DNA of 64,000 nt from Micrococcales bacterium UBA2037 (GCA_002333405.1 DDBH01000010.1:44555-108554), one strand, 5' to 3'; numbered from the stretch's first letter, positions 36,107 to 47,047 are shown. Notes: a model not told the origin generated them from the sequence alone. Translations and numbers: made by a program.

Positions 36107-39100
36107 ATGTATCCAAAGCACAGGAATTCCTCCCAGGGGCCCAAGGCCTCACCTTCGTTTCCAGAACTTGAAAAGGAGGTGCTCGAGTATTGGGATGCCG
36201 ATGGAACCTTTCAGGAGTCCATTGATCAGCGAGCGGCCATTGATGCCGAGGAGTTCGTGTTTTATGACGGCCCACCCTTTGCCAATGGGCTTCCTCACTA
36301 CGGTCACCTACTCACCGGTTACGCAAAAGACTTAGTTCCACGGTATCAAACCATGCGCGGCAAGAAAGTGGAGCGCAGGTTTGGATGGGACACGCACGGG
36401 CTTCCGGCGGAAGTTGAAGCCGAGCGACTCCTAGGAATCTCTGGGCGCCCTGAGATCGAAAAGTTTGGCGTGGGTAAGTTCAACGACTTCTGCAGGACCT
36501 CGGTTTTGAAATACACCGAAGACTGGCGCAGCTACATCACCCGCCAGGCTCGCTGGGTGGATTTTGACAACGACTATAAGACGCTGGATCAGAATTACAC
36601 CGAGAGCGTGCTCTGGGCCTTCTCGCAGCTTCACCAAAAAGGCCTGATTTATGAGGGCTTCAAGGTCCTTGCTTACTGCTGGAGATGTGAAACACCGCTG
36701 TCCAACCACGAGCTTCGTATGGACGATGAGGTCTACCGAGACCGTCAGGACCAATCGGTATCCGTAACCTTCCCTGTGACCAGTCAGGGCGAACTTCACG
36801 GGGTGAAGCTTTTGGCTTGGACAACAACGCCATGGACACTTCCCACAAACTTTGCGCTGGCGGTGGGCCCAGAAATTGAGTACTCGGTTATTCAAGCTAA
36901 ATCCAGTGTTTTGGGAGAGCAGCAGTATCTGCTTGCAACATCCTTGATCCCCGGCTACCTCAAGGAACTTGGGTTTGAGTCCATCGAGGATGCAACCGCA
37001 GCGGTTACTAAGAAGTTGATGGGTTCGGATTTGGCCGGCATTCGCTATGAGCCGGTCTTCGACTTCTATCGCGATGCTGAGAAATTTGACATTGAAAATG
37101 CCTGGCAGGTGCTGGTGGGGGACTACGTTACCGCCGATGACGGAACTGGAATCGTTCACCAGGCGCCGGCGTATGGTGAAGATGACCAGATGCTGTGTTC
37201 CGCAGCCGGCATTCCAACTTATGTTTCTGTAAACGAACGGGGTGAGTTCACCTCCCTGATCGAGCCCTATCAGGGGCAGCACGTATTTGAGGCCAACAAG
37301 CCGATTACCCAAGACCTCAAGAGCTCAGGGCGACTATTTAGGCAGGCTTCCTACGAGCACAGCTACCCCCACTGTTACCGGTGCAAGAATCCGCTGATTT
37401 ATAAGGCGGTCTCTTCTTGGTTCGTTGAAACAACGAAAATCAAAGAGCGCATGCTGGAGCTGAACCAGGAAATCAATTGGGTGCCTGAGCACACCAAAGA
37501 CGGCGGCTTCGGAAAGTGGCTCGAGAATGTTCGCGACTGGGCCATATCCAGAAACCGCTTCTGGGGCGCTCCAATCCCGGTATGGAAGTCAGACGACCCG
37601 AACTACCCTCGGATTGATGTCTACGGCTCCCTTGATGAGCTAGAGCGGGATTTCGGTGTTAGGCCGAACGATTTCCACAGACCAGTAATTGATGAACTCA
37701 CAAGACCGAATCCAGACGATCCAACCGGTAAGTCAACAATGAGGAGAGTTCCCGAGGTTTTGGACTGCTGGTTTGAGTCCGGCTCAATGCCTTTTGCTCA
37801 GGTTCACTATCCATTTGAAAACCAGGAGTGGTTCGACTCTCACTTCCCTGGCGATTACATCGTTGAGTATGTGGGTCAGACCAAGGGTTGGTTCTACACC
37901 CTGCACGTTCTTTCCACTGCTTTGTTTGATCGACCCGCATTCAAGAATGCGGTGAGCCATGGAATTGTCTTGGGTAACGACGGACAGAAGATGTCCAAGA
38001 GTCTTAGAAACTACCCAGACGTAAATGAGGTCTTTGATCGCGATGGTTCTGATTCCATGCGCTGGTTCCTCATGTCCAGTCCAATCCTGAGGGGTGGAAA
38101 CCTTTCAGTCACTGAACAGGGCATTCGCGAGGGTGTTCGGCAGGCGCTGTTGCCGCTGTGGAATAGCTATTACTTCTTCGCTCTCTATGCCAACGCCTCC
38201 AACTACACGGCAAGCCCATCCATGGCTTCCGAGGAGTTGCTGGATCGCTACATAATGGCCAAAACCAGAAGACTAATTGAAGAAGTCACCGCAGATCTTG
38301 ATGCCTTTGACAGCTTCTCGGCATCTGCCAAGGTCAGGGATTTTGCCGAGGTTCTAACAAATTGGTACATCCGTCGATCACGCGATCGCTTCTGGGCCGG
38401 TGACAAGGATGCCTTTGACACGCTCTACACGGTGCTGGAGTCGGTCTTTAGAGTCATCGCACCACTGTTGCCACTGGCTGCCGAGGAAATGTGGCGGGGA
38501 CTTACCGGCGGCAGGTCGGTTCACCTGGAGTCTTGGCCGGAGGCTGAGGAGTTCGTAGCTGACGATCGATTGGTTTCGGACATGGATGCCATCCGCGAGG
38601 CAGCTTCAGTCGGACTGTCACTTCGAAAGTCATCCAAGCTCAGAGTGAGATTGCCGTTGGCAAAACTAACCGTGGCTGTTGCCGACGTTCAGACTCTCGG
38701 CGCTTACGCTGACCTCTTAGCTGAAGAGCTCAACGTCAAAAGCGTCGAGGTGGTTGAGGCAGATTCAGAGACAGCCAGCAAGTTCGGATTGGCTAAATCT
38801 CTGACAGTCAACGCTCGTGCGCTTGGGCCACGAGTGGGCAAGGACGTTCAGCGCATCATCGGCCAGGCCAAGTCTGGTAACTGGCAGCAAACCCCCGATG
38901 GTGTCGAAGTGGATGGAACCAAGCTGGAGGCAGGAGAGTATGAGCTAACTCTGGTGGCAAACGCCGACGACAGCAGCCAGCTGGTGGGCCTTACCTCGCT
39001 CGGCTTTGTGTTGCTCGACACTAGATTGACCCCGGAATTGTTGGCCGAAGGCCTAGCCAGGGACACCATTCGGCACGTACAGCAGGCCAGAAAAGATGCG

Positions 39101-39292
39101 GACCTCGATGTCTCAGATCGAATCAGTCTGGCTTTGACGGCTGATGAAGAATCTGTGACCGCACTCATCCAGCACCAGGAGCTCATATCCAAAGAGACCC
39201 TTGCCACTGAGCTCTCTATAGTTGCCGGAGCCGCAAGCAGCTTGCAGATTGGTGAAACCGGACAACTGGATATTTCCGTGGTAAAAAATTGA
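36107..39292 (+). CDS. ileS: Isoleucyl-tRNA synthetase
   Basis: The 1061-residue enzyme has the [19 protein letters not shown] segment (HIGH motif as HYGH), [10 protein letters not shown], the editing domain with the [16 protein letters not shown] motif, [11 protein letters not shown] and a C-terminal anticodon-binding part, fitting the eukaryote-like IleRS class of Actinobacteria. ATG 36107 gives [10 protein letters not shown], close to the conserved MTYPK start of relatives. No T-box leader can fit in the 46-bp spacer. It overlaps folC by 4 nt (TTGA). Confidence 0.97.
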   Translation: MYPKHRNSSQGPKASPSFPELEKEVLEYWDADGTFQESIDQRAAIDAEEFVFYDGPPFANGLPHYGHLLTGYAKDLVPRYQTMRGKKVERRFGWDTHGLPAEVEAERLLGISGRPEIEKFGVGKFNDFCRTSVLKYTEDWRSYITRQARWVDFDNDYKTLDQNYTESVLWAFSQLHQKGLIYEGFKVLAYCWRCETPLSNHELRMDDEVYRDRQDQSVSVTFPVTSQGELHGVKLLAWTTTPWTLPTNFALAVGPEIEYSVIQAKSSVLGEQQYLLATSLIPGYLKELGFESIEDATAAVTKKLMGSDLAGIRYEPVFDFYRDAEKFDIENAWQVLVGDYVTADDGTGIVHQAPAYGEDDQMLCSAAGIPTYVSVNERGEFTSLIEPYQGQHVFEANKPITQDLKSSGRLFRQASYEHSYPHCYRCKNPLIYKAVSSWFVETTKIKERMLELNQEINWVPEHTKDGGFGKWLENVRDWAISRNRFWGAPIPVWKSDDPNYPRIDVYGSLDELERDFGVRPNDFHRPVIDELTRPNPDDPTGKSTMRRVPEVLDCWFESGSMPFAQVHYPFENQEWFDSHFPGDYIVEYVGQTKGWFYTLHVLSTALFDRPAFKNAVSHGIVLGNDGQKMSKSLRNYPDVNEVFDRDGSDSMRWFLMSSPILRGGNLSVTEQGIREGVRQALLPLWNSYYFFALYANASNYTASPSMASEELLDRYIMAKTRRLIEEVTADLDAFDSFSASAKVRDFAEVLTNWYIRRSRDRFWAGDKDAFDTLYTVLESVFRVIAPLLPLAAEEMWRGLTGGRSVHLESWPEAEEFVADDRLVSDMDAIREAASVGLSLRKSSKLRVRLPLAKLTVAVADVQTLGAYADLLAEELNVKSVEVVEADSETASKFGLAKSLTVNARALGPRVGKDVQRIIGQAKSGNWQQTPDGVEVDGTKLEAGEYELTLVANADDSSQLVGLTSLGFVLLDTRLTPELLAEGLARDTIRHVQQARKDADLDVSDRISLALTADEESVTALIQHQELISKETLATELSIVAGAASSLQIGETGQLDISVVKN

Positions 39293-40623
39293 GCAGTTCC
39301 GATAATTTTGACACCATAGACCAAGTTCTGGCAGCCCTGTATGCCAGGCAGCCTGAGAGCAAAATTGAGGCCCGCTTAGATCCAACCAAGCGACTGGTCG
39401 ACCTAATGGGAAGCCCGCAGGCAAACTACAAAATCATTCACATAACCGGCACCAATGGCAAGACTTCAATAGCCAGGATCACCGAACGGCTGTTGCGCGA
39501 ACACGGGCTTAGAACTGGCCGCCTTACCAGTCCACACCTAGTGAAATTCAATGAGCGCATTGCCCTAGACGGTGAGCCAGTTGAGGATCAGCGGATCATC
39601 GATGCTTTTCAGGAAAACCTGCCGCTGATTGATTTGGTTGACCAGGAGCTCGAATTGGCCGGCGAAGCTGCACTAACTTTTTTTGAGGTATTCACGGCGT
39701 TGGCATTTCATGTTTTCTCCGACGCGCCAATTGATGTCTTGGTGCTGGAGGTCGGCATCGGAGGCCTCTGGGATGCAACGAACGTTGCAGATGCAGACGT
39801 TGCAGTATTTGGGTCAATTGCGCTGGACCACCAAAAAACGCTAGGTGAAACGGTCGAGGAAATTGCAGAAACCAAGGCTGGAATCATCAAGCCAGGCTCG
39901 ATCGTGGTTTCAAATTCACAGCTGGCTAGCGTCGAGGCAATCCTGAGGCGTCATGCTGAGAATGATGTTTTTATAGGCGGCGGCGAGTTCAAGTTCTCCG
40001 ATGCCGAGCCAGATGGCTTCGGCACCAGGTTCACAGTCCAAGCAATTTTTTCGGAATACCCGTCAGTCTGGATGCCGATCATTGGGCAGCACCAGGCTCA
40101 GAATGCAACGACTGCGATCGTGGCAGTGGAGGCATTTTTGGGCAGGTCGATCGCAGACGAGGTGCTGCGAGCAGCCCTGGCAGACGCGATAACCCCTGGC
40201 AGGTTGCAGGTGGTCAGCAAGGAACCTCTGGTTGTTCTAGACGGTGCTCATAACCCAGCTGGGCTGGAAAGCCTGCGCGAGGCCATGAACTGGCATTTTG
40301 CAGCCCCCAAAGCAATCGGTGTGGTTGGAATGGTGGGCGACAAAGACCTTGTTTCAAGCGCTCAAGAGCTGGCAGGGGTTTTCGAGCACCTGATAATCAC
40401 TAGCGTTCCAGGCGGCAGGGGAATTCCGGCATCTGAACTGGAAGCGGTATTTACCGACCAGGGCGTGTTGGTCGATGAAATTGACGAGGATTTTTGGTCG
40501 GCGCATAGCAGTGCCGTTAAACTTGGTGCAGAAACCAACCGGCCGGTCTTTGTTAGTGGCTCCCTCTATCTTGTTGGGGCACTGCTCGAACGGCTTCAAG
40601 ACAAGGATGATGGTGAAGAGTAA
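39289..40623 (+). CDS. folC: Folylpolyglutamate synthase / dihydrofolate synthase
   Basis: The 444-residue Mur-ligase-family enzyme has the P-loop [38 protein letters not shown] and [13 protein letters not shown]. It attaches glutamate to dihydropteroate and to folates. The TTG start at 39289 overlaps the ileS stop. The DUF4233 gene starts inside its last codons and ndk follows, an order common in Actinobacteria. Function is certain at family level; both FPGS and DHFS activities are probable because pab genes are nearby. Confidence 0.95.
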   Translation: MSSSDNFDTIDQVLAALYARQPESKIEARLDPTKRLVDLMGSPQANYKIIHITGTNGKTSIARITERLLREHGLRTGRLTSPHLVKFNERIALDGEPVEDQRIIDAFQENLPLIDLVDQELELAGEAALTFFEVFTALAFHVFSDAPIDVLVLEVGIGGLWDATNVADADVAVFGSIALDHQKTLGETVEEIAETKAGIIKPGSIVVSNSQLASVEAILRRHAENDVFIGGGEFKFSDAEPDGFGTRFTVQAIFSEYPSVWMPIIGQHQAQNATTAIVAVEAFLGRSIADEVLRAALADAITPGRLQVVSKEPLVVLDGAHNPAGLESLREAMNWHFAAPKAIGVVGMVGDKDLVSSAQELAGVFEHLIITSVPGGRGIPASELEAVFTDQGVLVDEIDEDFWSAHSSAVKLGAETNRPVFVSGSLYLVGALLERLQDKDDGEE

Positions 40624-41017
40624 ATCCTCAAAAAGAGCACTGGCTTCGATTGCGCTGAGCTTTGAAGCTTTCGTGGTGTTCTTCGCCACCCTGACGGCCT
40701 TCGGTCTGAAGGCCGCGGACATCAGCCCGAATCTTCCTCAAACAGAAATCATTTGGGCCATTGGTTTGACCCTGGCGCTGCTTTGCATTTTGACTCCAGC
40801 GCTGCTTTCCGAGCCCTTCGGCTACGCACTTGGCTGGTTGATCCAGGTTGTAGTGCTGGCTTCGGGCTTTTGGCTGTGGGGCATGTTTGTTATCGGCTCC
40901 ATTGTTGCCGGTATGTGGATTTGGGCTCTGGTTGCCGGTGGCACAATAGACAAAGCTCGCGCGAATGTAGACAAATTGAAAGGACTCACCGAAGATGCAG
41001 ACCCTAGTTCTAATTAA
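40607..41017 (+). CDS. DUF4233 membrane protein
   Basis: The 136-residue protein has four hydrophobic helices (SIALSFEAFVVFFATLTAFG; IIWAIGLTLALLCILTPALL; GWLIQVVVLASGFWLWGMFV; IVAGMWIWALVAGG) with basic N- and C-termini. It matches DUF4233, a small membrane protein regularly encoded between folC and ndk in Actinobacteria; its function is unknown. It overlaps folC by 17 nt and ndk by 23 nt. The start is ATG 40607, with a second ATG directly after it. Confidence 0.85.
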   Translation: MMVKSKSSKRALASIALSFEAFVVFFATLTAFGLKAADISPNLPQTEIIWAIGLTLALLCILTPALLSEPFGYALGWLIQVVVLASGFWLWGMFVIGSIVAGMWIWALVAGGTIDKARANVDKLKGLTEDADPSSN

Positions 41018-41408
41018 GCCAGATGGCGTTCGAAGGAACCTGATTGGCGAGATAATCTCCCGCTGTGAGCAAAAGGGCTATCAAGTCGCCAAGCTAGAGA
41101 AGCTAACTCCCTCTCGAGAGTTGCTTGCCAAGCACTACGCGGAGCACGAGGGTAAGGCCTTTTACGAGCCACTTATGGAATTCATGATGTCTGGCCCGGT
41201 CGTAGCTATCGCGCTAGAGGGCAACCGCGTGATCGAAGGTTTCCGAGTTCTTGCTGGACCAACCGATCCAACCGTGGCGGCTCCGGGAACTATCAGAGGC
41301 GACTTAGGTCGAGACTGGGGCACAAAGGTGGTTCAAAACCTTGTGCACGGTTCCGACTCAGACGACAGCGCCGAGCGCGAACTGGCCCTTTGGTTCGACC
41401 AGAACTAG
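40995..41408 (+). CDS. ndk: Nucleoside diphosphate kinase
   Basis: The 137-residue enzyme begins MQTLVLIKPDGVRRNLIGEI and contains the catalytic histidine in QNLVHGSDSDDSAEREL, the NDK signature. It moves the terminal phosphate between nucleoside triphosphates and diphosphates. Its start lies inside the end of the DUF4233 gene. The stop shares CTAG with the stop of the convergent VKOR-like gene. Confidence 0.97.
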   Translation: MQTLVLIKPDGVRRNLIGEIISRCEQKGYQVAKLEKLTPSRELLAKHYAEHEGKAFYEPLMEFMMSGPVVAIALEGNRVIEGFRVLAGPTDPTVAAPGTIRGDLGRDWGTKVVQNLVHGSDSDDSAERELALWFDQN

Positions 41409-41971
41409 AACAGAGTCGGCCAGAACTCCCAGAACTGCACCAAAATCAAAACGGCAATAATCAAGTAGGTCATCAGCGCCAGGACCCAGCTCCAGGAGTA
41501 AACAAACTCGCCCAGCTTTGGCCTATTTCCCAGATGTCCATCGTTTAGGGTTCGACCGAGCGTCATCCAGAACAGCGGAATTGTGGCAGTCCAGGCAACC
41601 ATGCAGTAAATGCAAAGTGAGCCAATTACGTAAGCCGACTGGGTGAATAACCAAATAACAAAAACGAAGGCACCGGCATGTCCGGCAAGGAATAAGCGCC
41701 AGAACCAGGGGGCAAATTTTGCTCCGGCAAGCATTGCCATTCCCACTACTACGGGAGCAAAGAACGCTGCTAAGCCAATTAGTGGGTTAGGGAAACCCAG
41801 CAGAGCGGCCTGCTCACTGAGCATTACCGACTTGCAGCTAAGAAACGGTGAGATGTCGCAAGAGGTTGAAGCCAGCGGATTTGCAGCAACGTGCAAGCGC
41901 TCTAGAGTCAAACCGAAGCTTGCAATCCAGCCCATTACACCGAGCGAGATTAGGGCAATTGGAAATAGCAT
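41405..41971 (-). CDS. Vitamin K epoxide reductase (VKOR) family protein
   Basis: About 188 residues with five hydrophobic helices. Two conserved periplasmic cysteines occur in SCDISPFLSCKSVM, and the redox pair is CIYC in GSLCIYCMVAW, as in bacterial VKOR homologues that reoxidise DsbA-like proteins with menaquinone. No fused thioredoxin domain is present and no DsbA gene is nearby. The ATG at 41971 is my choice; TTG 41977 would add two residues. Confidence 0.9.
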   Translation of the reverse strand: MLFPIALISLGVMGWIASFGLTLERLHVAANPLASTSCDISPFLSCKSVMLSEQAALLGFPNPLIGLAAFFAPVVVGMAMLAGAKFAPWFWRLFLAGHAGAFVFVIWLFTQSAYVIGSLCIYCMVAWTATIPLFWMTLGRTLNDGHLGNRPKLGEFVYSWSWVLALMTYLIIAVLILVQFWEFWPTLF

Positions 41972-42153
41972 CTTCAAATTATCCCATTTTTATAACATCC
42001 CATGGCATACTTAGTACAAAGATGCGATCACACTTGCATCAAAGATTTGTTCGGCGAGCGACATGCCCCGACGATAAGAATTAGGTTCCGGCTGCGGCTT
42101 GAACCACGAGAATGGCCTCAAGGGTGTGGACCAAAGGGCTTTATAGGGCACAA

Positions 42154-44031
42154 GTGGCGACTAAAAAAGAGGAACCAAAGAAACCGCTGACTACTCAGCT
42201 AATTTTCCAGGCACCAGACCTCCCGACTCCAAAGGTGAATCCGCGCAGCGGAAAGCTTGCCGACGAGGAAGCGACTGAGGCGCCGAAACGCGCTCCGGCA
42301 GCACGAACCAGAACCCGAACTAAGGCCGAACCAAGTCAATCCAAGAAGCAGGCGGATCAGCCAGCTGAGGAAAAAGAGGCTGGCTCGACTAGGGTCGCCG
42401 CCAAGCGCGCCAGGCGCAAAGACTCTCGCGACTCTGGTCGCCGCCGAACTGCTGTCACCGAGTCTGAGTTCTTGGCACGTCGCGAATCGGTCGATAGAAG
42501 AATGGTCGTCCGCGAAAAGGATGCCCGAGTTCAAATTGGCGTTCTTGAAGACGGCTTGTTGGTTGAGCACTATGTGGCTGAGAGCCAAGGTGGTTCACTA
42601 ATCGGCAATGTCTACCTAGGAAAAGTTCAAAACGTGCTGCCATCCATGGAGGCAGCATTCGTTGACATCGGGCGCGGCAGAAACGCTGTGCTCTACTCGG
42701 GTGAGGTTGACTGGGAGGCTGCCGAGACTGGCAACCAGCCACGTCGCATCGAACTTGCACTGAAGTCCGGAGATCATGTCTTGGTGCAGGTCACCAAGGA
42801 TCCAGTTGGACAAAAAGGTGCTCGACTTACTTCTCAAATTTCGCTACCGGGGCGCTTCCTGGTCTACGTTCCTGGCGGCAACATGTCCGGAATCTCCAGA
42901 AAGCTTCCTGAGGGAGAGCGCCAGCGTCTAAAGCAGATTCTGAAGCATGCTCTGCCGGAAGATGCTGGTGTGATTGTCAGGACCGCTGCAGAAGGCGCAA
43001 CTGAGGATCAGCTGACTCTTGATGTTGAGAGACTCAAGAGCCAATGGGAAGACATCAATGCCCAGGTTGCCAAGGGTAAGGCACCGACTTTGCTCCACAG
43101 CGAACCAGATCTACTGGTCAAAATCATTCGCGATGTCTTCAATGAAGATTTCCATGAGCTAGTTATTTCCGGTGGAGATTCGCTCGAGACAATTCGCCAC
43201 TACCTAGCGTCAGTGGCTCCAGAGCTGCTGGAGCGATTGGTTGAATACACCGAGCAAGAAGATATCTTTGACAAGTACCGCCTGGGAGATCAGATAGCCA
43301 AGGCGCTTGATCGCAAGGTGTTCTTGCCATCGGGTGGCTCGTTGGTAATAGACCGAACCGAAGCCATGACCGTGGTTGACGTGAACACAGGTAAGTTCAT
43401 CGGTTCTGGTGGAAACCTTGAAGAGACCGTCACCAAGAACAACCTTGAGGCCGCGGAGGAGCTGGTTCGCCAGTTGAGACTGCGTGACATTGGTGGAATT
43501 GTCGTGGTCGACTTCATCGACATGATTCAAGAATCTAACCAGGAAATGGTGCGCAGGCGACTGCTCGAGTGCCTAAGCAGAGACCGGACTAAGAATCAGG
43601 TTGGCGAGGTTACGTCTCTAGGTCTAGTGCAGCTGACCCGAAAGAAGATCGGCCTGGGTCTACTCGAGACCTTCTCTGAGCCCTGTGACTGCTGTGCCGG
43701 CAGGGGAGTTGTGGTTCACGATGAGCCTCGATTCAAAATGCCTGAAGTTTCCGAGCCAAAGCGCGGAAAGAAGAAGGAAAAGCCAAAGACTCAAGTTGTA
43801 AAGAAGATCGTTACAGCTGAGCAGGCAGATGCCTTCAAGAGCGTTGTGAATCAAATCGCATCCGCCGGACACTCGGAAGAAGTTGCGGCTGAGCCGGAGC
43901 AAAAGGAGCCGGAGGGTAAGACTGAGATTCTAAATGCGGTCTTAGATTCCCTTCCAGAACCCGAGCTGCCAGCCAAGCCAAAGCGTCGCAGGGCGTCTTC
44001 GGTTGACAAAGTGAAAAAGACCACAGACTAA
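42154..44031 (+). CDS. rne: Ribonuclease E/G family endoribonuclease
   Basis: The protein (625 residues from GTG 42154) has a lysine/arginine-rich N-terminal region of about 110 residues, an S1-like domain starting near VYLGKVQNVLPSMEAAFVDIGRGRNAVLY, the catalytic magnesium site with VVDVNTGKF ... GGIVVVDFIDM, and the zinc-link CDCCAGRGVVVHDEPRF, followed by a charged tail with a second low-complexity part. AGGG six bases upstream supports GTG 42154; an in-frame ATG 42112 has no good ribosome-binding site. The enzyme initiates mRNA decay and processes rRNA. It precedes rplU-rpmA, an order found in many Actinobacteria. Confidence 0.93.
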   Translation: MATKKEEPKKPLTTQLIFQAPDLPTPKVNPRSGKLADEEATEAPKRAPAARTRTRTKAEPSQSKKQADQPAEEKEAGSTRVAAKRARRKDSRDSGRRRTAVTESEFLARRESVDRRMVVREKDARVQIGVLEDGLLVEHYVAESQGGSLIGNVYLGKVQNVLPSMEAAFVDIGRGRNAVLYSGEVDWEAAETGNQPRRIELALKSGDHVLVQVTKDPVGQKGARLTSQISLPGRFLVYVPGGNMSGISRKLPEGERQRLKQILKHALPEDAGVIVRTAAEGATEDQLTLDVERLKSQWEDINAQVAKGKAPTLLHSEPDLLVKIIRDVFNEDFHELVISGGDSLETIRHYLASVAPELLERLVEYTEQEDIFDKYRLGDQIAKALDRKVFLPSGGSLVIDRTEAMTVVDVNTGKFIGSGGNLEETVTKNNLEAAEELVRQLRLRDIGGIVVVDFIDMIQESNQEMVRRRLLECLSRDRTKNQVGEVTSLGLVQLTRKKIGLGLLETFSEPCDCCAGRGVVVHDEPRFKMPEVSEPKRGKKKEKPKTQVVKKIVTAEQADAFKSVVNQIASAGHSEEVAAEPEQKEPEGKTEILNAVLDSLPEPELPAKPKRRRASSVDKVKKTTD

Positions 44032-44135
44032 ATACGCGTTTTCATGTTGCCTCTGCTTGTTTTATTTGCTAAACTTCGAGGCTGTTGACCGCGTTCTGTG
44101 GTCAGACAAGTTTTCCCTAATAGTTAGGTTTCAAA

Positions 44136-44441
44136 GTGGTTTACGCAATTGTTCGCGCTGGTGGACGCCAGGAAAAGGTCGAGGTCGGCACCATAGTGAC
44201 CATGAACCGCATTGCAGCCTCATCAGGCTCTGTTGAGCTGCCTGCAGTCTTGTTGGTTGATGGTGACAAGGTCACCTCTGATTCCAAGAGTCTTGCCAAG
44301 GTAAAGGTTGTTGCAGAGGTTCTGGAGCAGACTCGCGGCCCAAAGATTTCGATTCAGAAGTACAAGAACAAGACTGGATACAAGAAGCGTCAGGGCCACC
44401 GCCAGGACCTAACTCGTGTTCAGGTCACAGAGATCAAGTAA
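44136..44441 (+). CDS. rplU: 50S ribosomal protein L21
   Basis: The 101-residue protein starts with GTG and reads [43 protein letters not shown] is the L21 signature in its C-terminal half. It binds 23S rRNA. The 104-bp leader contains a weak hairpin (TTGACCG/TGGTCAG around 44085-44105) whose loop is short of any firm leader consensus. rpmA follows after 14 bp. Confidence 0.97.
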   Translation: MVYAIVRAGGRQEKVEVGTIVTMNRIAASSGSVELPAVLLVDGDKVTSDSKSLAKVKVVAEVLEQTRGPKISIQKYKNKTGYKKRQGHRQDLTRVQVTEIK

Positions 44442-44455
44442 GTAGGAGTTAGACA

Positions 44456-44707
44456 ATGGCATCCAAAAAGGGAGTTAGCTCCACACGTAACGGTCGCGAT
44501 TCAAACGCTCAGCGCCTAGGCGTGAAGCGCCACGATGGTCAGGCTGTAAACGCTGGCGAGATCCTTGTCAGACAGCGCGGCACCCACTTTCACCCGGGTG
44601 TTAACGTTGGTCGCGGTAAGGATGACACTCTGTTCGCTCTTGCTGCCGGTGCCGTTGAGTTCGGTGCAAAGGCTGGCCGCCGAGTTGTAAATATCGTTAC
44701 CCAGTAA
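44456..44707 (+). CDS. rpmA: 50S ribosomal protein L27
   Basis: The 83-residue protein has [31 protein letters not shown] in its N-terminus, of which [14 protein letters not shown] is diagnostic for L27, then [24 protein letters not shown]. The flexible N-terminal arm reaches the peptidyl-transferase centre. TAGGAG precedes the ATG. A strong terminator follows 12 bases after the stop. Confidence 0.98.
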   Translation: MASKKGVSSTRNGRDSNAQRLGVKRHDGQAVNAGEILVRQRGTHFHPGVNVGRGKDDTLFALAAGAVEFGAKAGRRVVNIVTQ

Positions 44708-44719
44708 CAGTTTTTTTAC

Positions 44720-44757
44720 AGAGGCGGACCTGGATAAAAGGTCCGCCTCTTTTTTTT
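44720..44757 (+). terminator. Intrinsic terminator after rpmA
   Basis: AGAGGCGGACC (44720-44730) pairs perfectly with GGTCCGCCTCT (44740-44750) around a 9-base loop and is followed by seven more T residues. It separates rplU-rpmA from obg, whose start is 11 bases further on. Confidence 0.93.
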
Positions 44758-44768
44758 AGGGAGGCATG

Positions 44769-46262
44769 ATGGTCACATTCGTCGATCAAGTTACCCTGCA
44801 TCTTGCTGCCGGAAATGGTGGCGATGGGTGTACCAGCACCAAACGGGAGAAGTTCAAGCCGCTTGCTGGACCAGATGGAGCAAATGGTGGTGACGGTGGG
44901 ACCATCTCACTTGTTACGGACCTAAACACCACTACCTTGCTGGATTACCACCACCGTCCGCACCGGACCGGTCTCCACGGTGCTGCGGGTGCCGGTGATT
45001 TCAGAAACGGCGCTCATGGCGGCGACATTGCCCTGAAGGTGCCGGTAGGAACCGTTGTTAAGGATGCCAAAGGCAAGCTAATTGCCGACTTGGATGCGCC
45101 CGGTATGGAGCTAATTGTTGCCCAGGGCGGTCAAGGTGGCCTCGGTAACGCTGCCCTGGCTAACAGAAAGCGGATCGCACCCGGCTTTCACTTGCTTGGC
45201 GTCCCTGGTTGGCAGGGTGACATTATTCTCGAGCTCAAGGTGGTCGCGGATGTGGCACTGGTTGGGTTCCCAAGTGCCGGAAAGTCTTCCCTGATTGCGG
45301 CCATGAGCTCTGCTCGTCCAAAAATTGCCGACTACCCCTTCACCACCTTGCACCCCAACCTTGGAGTTGTGCAGGCCGGTGAACAGCGCTACACCGTTGC
45401 GGATGTCCCCGGTCTTATTGAGGGCGCAAGTCAAGGCAAGGGTCTGGGTCTTGATTTCCTCCGCCATGTTGAGAGATGTAGTGCGCTGTTGCATGTGATT
45501 GATTGCGCCACTATGGAGCCGGGTAGAGATCCAATGAGCGACCTCAAAGTGATCCTGGCTGAGCTTCGCGACTATCAGGTCCCTGAGGGACAGACTCCTT
45601 TGCATGAGCGACCCCAGCTGATTGCACTAAACAAGATTGATGTCCCAGATGCCAAAGAATTGGCGGAATTCGTGGCCGAGGATTTCCGGGCGCAGGGTTA
45701 CCCCGTCTACCTAATTTCAACAGCCACCCACGAGGGACTGAAGGAGTTGAACTTCGCTCTTAGCACCGTGGTTGAAACTGCTCGAAAGAACCTAGTGTCT
45801 TCAACTCAGAAGCGGTTCTCCTTGATCGCCAACAAGGTTGATGACGGACACTACTTGGTTCGTAAAGAATCAATTTCCGGGGAAGATGTCTTCCGAATCA
45901 TGGGTGCCAAGCCTGAGCGCTGGGTTGCCCAGACTGACTTTGGCAACACTGAGGCCGTTGGATATCTTGCCGAACGACTTGCGAAAATCGGTGTCGAGGA
46001 TGAGCTAATTCGGGCTGGTGCCAAGCGTGGTTCAACCGTAATCATCGGCGAAGGTAATGGTGTGGTGTTTGACTGGGATCCATTGGTTGCCTCGGTGGCC
46101 GAGCTGGCTGAAATGTCACCATTAGCCGATGGCGAAAATAGGCGCACTAATCAGCAGCGTCGCGATGAGTATTATTCGATGATGGATCAAAGGGCCCGTG
46201 GTCGCGAAGAACGTGAAGCGGTTAGAGAGGCCAGCGTTTTTGTTGAAGAAGAGGAAAGTTGA
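44769..46262 (+). CDS. obg: GTPase Obg (CgtA)
   Basis: The roughly 497-residue protein has the glycine-rich Obg fold (GNGGDGCTSTKREKFKPLAGPDG), a G domain with GFPSAGKSSLIAAMS, DVPGLIEGASQGKGLGLDFL and NKID, and a C-terminal OCT domain followed by an acidic tail (RGREEREAVREASVFVEEE). It is needed for 50S assembly. GGGAGG suits ATG 44769 best, though 44766 is also an ATG. It overlaps the TTG of proB by 4 nt. Confidence 0.97.
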   Translation: MVTFVDQVTLHLAAGNGGDGCTSTKREKFKPLAGPDGANGGDGGTISLVTDLNTTTLLDYHHRPHRTGLHGAAGAGDFRNGAHGGDIALKVPVGTVVKDAKGKLIADLDAPGMELIVAQGGQGGLGNAALANRKRIAPGFHLLGVPGWQGDIILELKVVADVALVGFPSAGKSSLIAAMSSARPKIADYPFTTLHPNLGVVQAGEQRYTVADVPGLIEGASQGKGLGLDFLRHVERCSALLHVIDCATMEPGRDPMSDLKVILAELRDYQVPEGQTPLHERPQLIALNKIDVPDAKELAEFVAEDFRAQGYPVYLISTATHEGLKELNFALSTVVETARKNLVSSTQKRFSLIANKVDDGHYLVRKESISGEDVFRIMGAKPERWVAQTDFGNTEAVGYLAERLAKIGVEDELIRAGAKRGSTVIIGEGNGVVFDWDPLVASVAELAEMSPLADGENRRTNQQRRDEYYSMMDQRARGREEREAVREASVFVEEEES

Positions 46263-47038
46263 AAAGTTCGAAGGTAATTGCTGAGAGCACCAGAATAATC
46301 ATCAAGGTTGGCTCAAGCTCAATTACTGGAGCCAATGAGGCTCAGCTGGACCGCATCGTTGACTTGGCCGCAGAGCTTAGGTCTGCCGGCAAAGAAGTTT
46401 TGATTGTTAGCTCCGGTGCTATTGCCACAGCAGCACCTATCCTTGGGCTGACAGTGAAGTCCGACGACCTTCCAACCTCACAGGCGCTTGCCAGCATCGG
46501 CCAGGCAAAACTGATGAGCCGCTACGAAAAATCCCTTGCTCGGCACGAGCTAATGCCTGGCCAGATTCTGCTTACCGTTGAGAATCTAGACAGCGAAATA
46601 ACCGCCAGTAATGCACTTAGGGCGCTTGATCGACTCCTGGAAATTGGCGTGATTCCAATCATCAATGAAAATGACTCTGTGGCAACACACGAAATTCGGT
46701 TTGGTGACAATGACCAGCTGGCAGCTAGGGTTGCGAAAATTACCCAGGCTGATCTCTTGATTCTTCTCAGTGACATCGATGGTCTCTACAGCAAGCCTCC
46801 GCAGCAACCTGATGCTGTGCACATTCCAGTTGTTCCATACGGGGGCGATTTGGACCACGTTGAGGTCTCGGGAACCTCAACCGGATATGGCACCGGCGGT
46901 GCTTTGACCAAGCTTGCTGCAGCTCAGCTTGCAACGGCTGGAGGTGTTGGCGTAATCCTTACGGCCACCGAAAACGTCGGGGATTTGGTGGATGGCAGCT
47001 GCAAACACACCTGGTTTGAACCGGCGATCAAGGCTTAG
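46259..47038 (+). CDS. proB: Glutamate 5-kinase
   Basis: The 259-residue enzyme has IIIKVGSSSITG, EVLIVSSGAIATA, PIINENDSVATHEIRFGDNDQLAA and a YGTGGALTKL motif for ATP binding. It phosphorylates glutamate in the first step of proline synthesis. It lacks the C-terminal PUA domain that many bacteria have. The TTG start at 46259 overlaps the obg stop, and proA follows after 9 bp. Confidence 0.95.
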   Translation: MKSSKVIAESTRIIIKVGSSSITGANEAQLDRIVDLAAELRSAGKEVLIVSSGAIATAAPILGLTVKSDDLPTSQALASIGQAKLMSRYEKSLARHELMPGQILLTVENLDSEITASNALRALDRLLEIGVIPIINENDSVATHEIRFGDNDQLAARVAKITQADLLILLSDIDGLYSKPPQQPDAVHIPVVPYGGDLDHVEVSGTSTGYGTGGALTKLAAAQLATAGGVGVILTATENVGDLVDGSCKHTWFEPAIKA

Positions 47039-47047
47039 GATTTCAAA

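Noticed and set aside
36431..37312. Long open frame of 293 codons on the minus strand inside ileS
   Set aside because: It is antisense to a clearly conserved synthetase, resembles no protein family, and follows from the codon bias of the opposite strand.
44085..44105. Hairpin in the rplU leader as an L21 autoregulatory leader
   Set aside because: Only about seven pairs with G-T wobbles; it does not match a known L21 leader well enough to be listed.
45111..45605. Open frame of 164 codons antisense to obg
   Set aside because: It is a shadow of the conserved G domain of Obg, with no start signal and no recognisable domain.
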